Positions 5,068-7,323 of a DNA stretch of 7,323 nt are shown here, one piece after another; the first letter of the stretch is position 1; each line of letters opens with the position of its first letter. The position numbers and the translations under genes are program-made. The notes below the pieces were generated by a model. It was not told the origin of the DNA. It saw only the letters and a program-made list of their open reading frames with translations, and made no database searches. Source of the DNA: Burkholderiales bacterium (GTDB lineage Bacteria > Pseudomonadota > Gammaproteobacteria > Burkholderiales > Casimicrobiaceae). The DNA lies in NCBI GenBank assembly GCA_031283405.1, contig JAITBX010000102.1, positions 1 through 7,323 of the forward strand, in the 5' to 3' direction.

Positions 5068-5742
5068 TCAGTGCAACCGTATCGTGCTTTCTTTCGGCGG
5101 CGATACGTTTGCCTCGCACGACGATGATGAGCCAAAGCGTACTTCTGTTTCCTGCCAGACGGCGTCAAGCGCTTCAAGGTCCATCGGGTCGACATCCGGG
5201 GTCGTCTTGAGCAACTCGTCCACGATGTCGCGGCGCGGCGCTTCCTGCGCCATCGCCAGCAAGGCATCGAAAACAGTTTTGTACGACGAACTCCGCTTGT
5301 CCAAACGCTCGGCGAGCGCCGCGAGGATGTGCGTGGTTTGCCCCAGCAATTCACGCGCCGCGTCGGGCGACTGCGTTGACAGAAATTCGAGAAACAGCGG
5401 CAGATAATCCGGCAATTCGTTCGCCGAGATTTCAAATCCTGCCTTCTCGTACATTTCTTTCAAGTCCACCATCGCCTGACCACGGTCGCGGCTTTCGCCG
5501 TGAACATGCTCAAACAAGTGCAGCGCCAGCGCTTTGCTGCGATCGAACAGCAAGCCGTAGCGTTCCTGCAAATCGTAGATGTCGCCGCCGGCGATTTCAT
5601 CGAGCAGGGTTTGCAAGGCATCGCGCTCTGCTTTCGGCAGCGCGCGCTCGGCGTCGAGCGCCGCGCCGAGTTCCGGCGCGGCTGCGACCAATTCTTCGGT
5701 CGGGTAGCTCAACAGTACCGACAACACCTTGAAAGCCTTCAT
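5068..5742 (-). CDS. narJ: Nitrate reductase molybdenum cofactor assembly chaperone NarJ
   Basis: This is the cytoplasmic TorD/NarJ-family chaperone that binds the NarG N-terminus, holds the apoenzyme and allows Mo-bisMGD and Fe-S insertion before membrane docking. It is not part of the final enzyme. The 224 residues fit the family (about 225-245). Signatures are KVLSVLLSYP at 5-14, YDLQERYGLLFDRSKALALH around 56-75, LFEHVHGESRDRGQAM at 76-91 and NELPDYLPLFLEFLS at 108-122. The start is the ATG at 5740-5742, which overlaps the narH stop as ATGA and has AGAGG 7 bases upstream. A longer in-frame reading from 5817 would lie inside narH and is not conserved-looking. The overlap implies translational coupling to narH. 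The C-terminal tail after residue 200 is acidic, then serine-rich, and shows no family motif. Confidence 0.95.
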   Translation of the reverse strand: MKAFKVLSVLLSYPTEELVAAAPELGAALDAERALPKAERDALQTLLDEIAGGDIYDLQERYGLLFDRSKALALHLFEHVHGESRDRGQAMVDLKEMYEKAGFEISANELPDYLPLFLEFLSTQSPDAARELLGQTTHILAALAERLDKRSSSYKTVFDALLAMAQEAPRRDIVDELLKTTPDVDPMDLEALDAVWQETEVRFGSSSSCEANVSPPKESTIRLH

Positions 5743-7262
5743 CGCGTTGCCTCTAGCGGATTTTTGCGGCGCGGCGAACCAAACATGGTGACTTTGCTTT
5801 CGCTGCCGCTTGAACAACCGTTGCCGAAGCTGAAGCCGCAGGAACCGCGAAGATCGAAGGCGTCTTCGCTGTGCTCACGATGCGCAGTCGGAACTACAAA
5901 GCGGTCTTCGTAGTTGGCAATCGCCATGAGTTGGTACATCTCGTCGATCTGCTGAGGTTTCATCCCCACGCGCGCGCCGATAGTGTCGTCGATAACGCCA
6001 TCGAGCGTTTTGGCGCGCATGTAGGCGCGCATGGCCAGCATGCGTTCCAGCGCCAGCGTCACCGCTTTTTCATCGCCGGCCGTCAACATATTGGCGAGGT
6101 AACGCACGGGGATGCGCAGCGATTTCACATCAGGCATGTCGCCGTTGAGTCCGATCTTGCCGGCGACCGCCGCCGAGGTGATCGGCGACAACGGCGGGAT
6201 GTACCAAACCATCGGCAACGTGCGGTATTCGGGATGCAGCGGGAACGCCACCTTCCACTCCATCGCCATCTTCCAGATCGGCGATTTTTTGGCGGCCTCC
6301 AGCCAGGCGTGCGGGATGCCCTGTTTCTCGGCTTCGGCAATCACAGCAGGATCGTTCGGGTTGAGGAACATTTCGAGTTGCGACTGATAAAGATCGCGCT
6401 CGTTGGGTTTGCTTGCCGCATCGGCGATGCGGTCGGCGTCATACAGCACCACGCCGAGGTAACGAATGCGGCCAACGCAAGTTTCGGAGCACACCGTCGG
6501 CTGGCCGGACTCGATGCGCGGATAGCAAAAGATGCACTTCTCCGATTTGCCCGACGCCCAGTTAAAGTAAATCTTCTTGTAGGGACAAGCGGAGGCGCAC
6601 ATGCGCCAGCCGCGGCATTTGTCCTGATCGATCAGAACGATGCCGTCTTCGTCGCGCTTGTAAATCGCGCCCGACGGGCAGGAAGCGACGCAAGCCGGAT
6701 TGAGGCAATGTTCGCACAAGCGCGGCAAATACATCATGAAGGTGTTTTCAAACTGACCGTACATGTCTTTTTGAACGCCTTCAAAATTGTAATCCGCCGA
6801 GCGTTTGGCAAATTCGCCGCCCAGAATTTCTTCCCAGTTCGGGCCGTTTTCGATCTTCTCCATGCGCTCGCCGGTAATCAACGAGCGCGGCTGCGCCACT
6901 GGCATCGCCGGCATTTCCGGCGCTTGTTGCAGATGCGCGTAATCGAAAGTGAAAGGCTCGTAATAGTCATCGATGGACGGCAGATTGGGATTGGAGAAAA
7001 TGCTTGCCAGCACTTTCACTTTGCCGCCGATGCGCGGCGTGATCGAGCCGCCGCCCGTGCGTTTCCAGCCGCCGTTCCAGCGCTTCTGATTTTCCCAATC
7101 CTTGGGGAAACCGATGCCCGGCTTTGATTCGACGTTGTTGAACCAAGCGTATTCCATGCCTTCGCGGCTGGTCCACACGTTTTTGCAAGTGACGCTGCAA
7201 GTGTGACACCCGATACATTTATCGAGATTCAGCACCATGGCGATTTGAGCGCGGATTTTCAT
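5739..7262 (-). CDS. narH: Respiratory nitrate reductase beta subunit NarH
   Basis: This is the iron-sulphur electron-transfer subunit that links NarI haems to the NarG active site on the cytoplasmic face. The 507 residues are within the usual 490-515. All ligand groups for three [4Fe-4S] clusters and one [3Fe-4S] cluster are seen: Cys16, 19, 22, 26 (CIGCHTCSVTC); Cys183, 186, 191, 195 (CEHCLNPACVASC); Cys216, Trp219, Cys222, 226 (CRGWRMCASAC); and Cys243, 246, 258, 262 (CIFC, CSETC). Trp219 replaces a cysteine, as is typical of the three-iron cluster. The C-terminus has the family's GSCGFSFGNGC element. The ATG at 7260-7262 is chosen for its strong GGAGG 7 bases upstream and because the protein then begins like E. 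coli NarH (MKIRAQIAMVLNLDKCIGC). It overlaps narG and narJ by four bases each. Confidence 0.97.
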   Translation of the reverse strand: MKIRAQIAMVLNLDKCIGCHTCSVTCKNVWTSREGMEYAWFNNVESKPGIGFPKDWENQKRWNGGWKRTGGGSITPRIGGKVKVLASIFSNPNLPSIDDYYEPFTFDYAHLQQAPEMPAMPVAQPRSLITGERMEKIENGPNWEEILGGEFAKRSADYNFEGVQKDMYGQFENTFMMYLPRLCEHCLNPACVASCPSGAIYKRDEDGIVLIDQDKCRGWRMCASACPYKKIYFNWASGKSEKCIFCYPRIESGQPTVCSETCVGRIRYLGVVLYDADRIADAASKPNERDLYQSQLEMFLNPNDPAVIAEAEKQGIPHAWLEAAKKSPIWKMAMEWKVAFPLHPEYRTLPMVWYIPPLSPITSAAVAGKIGLNGDMPDVKSLRIPVRYLANMLTAGDEKAVTLALERMLAMRAYMRAKTLDGVIDDTIGARVGMKPQQIDEMYQLMAIANYEDRFVVPTAHREHSEDAFDLRGSCGFSFGNGCSSGSESKVTMFGSPRRKNPLEATR

Positions 7263-7323
7263 TTTGCGACCTCCAGACTGTCGGGCTGATCCGCCGTCGG
7301 CGTATCGAGCCAATCGATCTTCG
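7259..7323 (-). CDS. narG: Respiratory nitrate reductase alpha subunit NarG, C-terminal end only
   Basis: The last 20 codons of the catalytic molybdenum subunit enter from the right edge. Reading leftwards from 7321 gives KIDWLDTPTADQPDSLEVAK and then TGA at 7259-7261. KIDWLD matches the conserved end of NarG (KNIDWLD in E. coli), and the position directly before narH fits the invariant narGHJI order. Its stop overlaps the narH start as ATGA. The rest of the gene, and the operon promoter with any FNR or NarL sites, lie outside the window. Confidence 0.9.
   Translation of the reverse strand, partial: KIDWLDTPTADQPDSLEVAK

Noticed and set aside
5871..7127. Plus-strand open frame of 418 codons opposite narH
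   Set aside because: It is an antisense shadow, rich in Arg, His and Ala. The minus strand encodes NarH with every cluster cysteine in place.

Overview
The window reads as accessory-flavoured but mostly conventional chromosome from a GC-rich respiratory bacterium, most likely a member of the Pseudomonadota. The basis is a proteobacterial-type RlmB, a tRNA-Ala with an encoded CCA end, a membrane-bound narGHJI nitrate reductase and intergenic short palindromic repeats of kinds common in those genomes. The genus cannot be told from this sequence.

Layout from left to right. Positions 1-1097 (minus) hold the N-terminal two thirds of an L-lactate permease, preceded by a cluster of TTGGT/ACCAA half-sites and a pair of C/G-rich hairpin repeats (1098-1315). 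Positions 1316-2071 (minus) encode RlmB, a 23S rRNA 2'-O-methyltransferase. The 444-base gap 2072-2515 has an AT-rich first half and then a run of seven hairpins that ends just before marC (2516-3187, plus), a six-helix inner membrane protein. A tRNA-Ala(CGC) gene follows, with a recognisable promoter and an intrinsic terminator. Next comes an internally deleted IS3-family element (3505-4279). It keeps both terminal inverted repeats, an intact orfA and a textbook -1 frameshift signal, but has lost the part of orfB that carries the first two catalytic aspartates. Positions 4280-4464 hold three unrelated repeat or hairpin elements. One is an inverted copy of the repeat found upstream of the lactate permease.

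The right third (4465-7323, minus) is the tail of a narGHJI operon: the last 20 codons of narG, then complete narH, narJ and narI. narG/narH and narH/narJ overlap by ATGA, and narJ/narI are 30 bases apart. NarG (Mo-bisMGD catalytic subunit) and NarH (four Fe-S clusters) sit on the cytoplasmic face, NarJ is their maturation chaperone, and NarI is the dihaem quinol-oxidising membrane anchor. All NarH cluster ligands and the four NarI haem histidines are present. NarI is unusually short, however, because both predicted periplasmic loops are reduced.

Lactate uptake and nitrate respiration could be linked physiologically as donor and acceptor, but nothing in the sequence shows co-regulation. I found no convincing new multi-gene system. 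The items most worth a second look are the compact NarI, the internally deleted IS with a preserved frameshift cassette, the TTGGT cluster before the permease and the repeat-dense intergenic regions.
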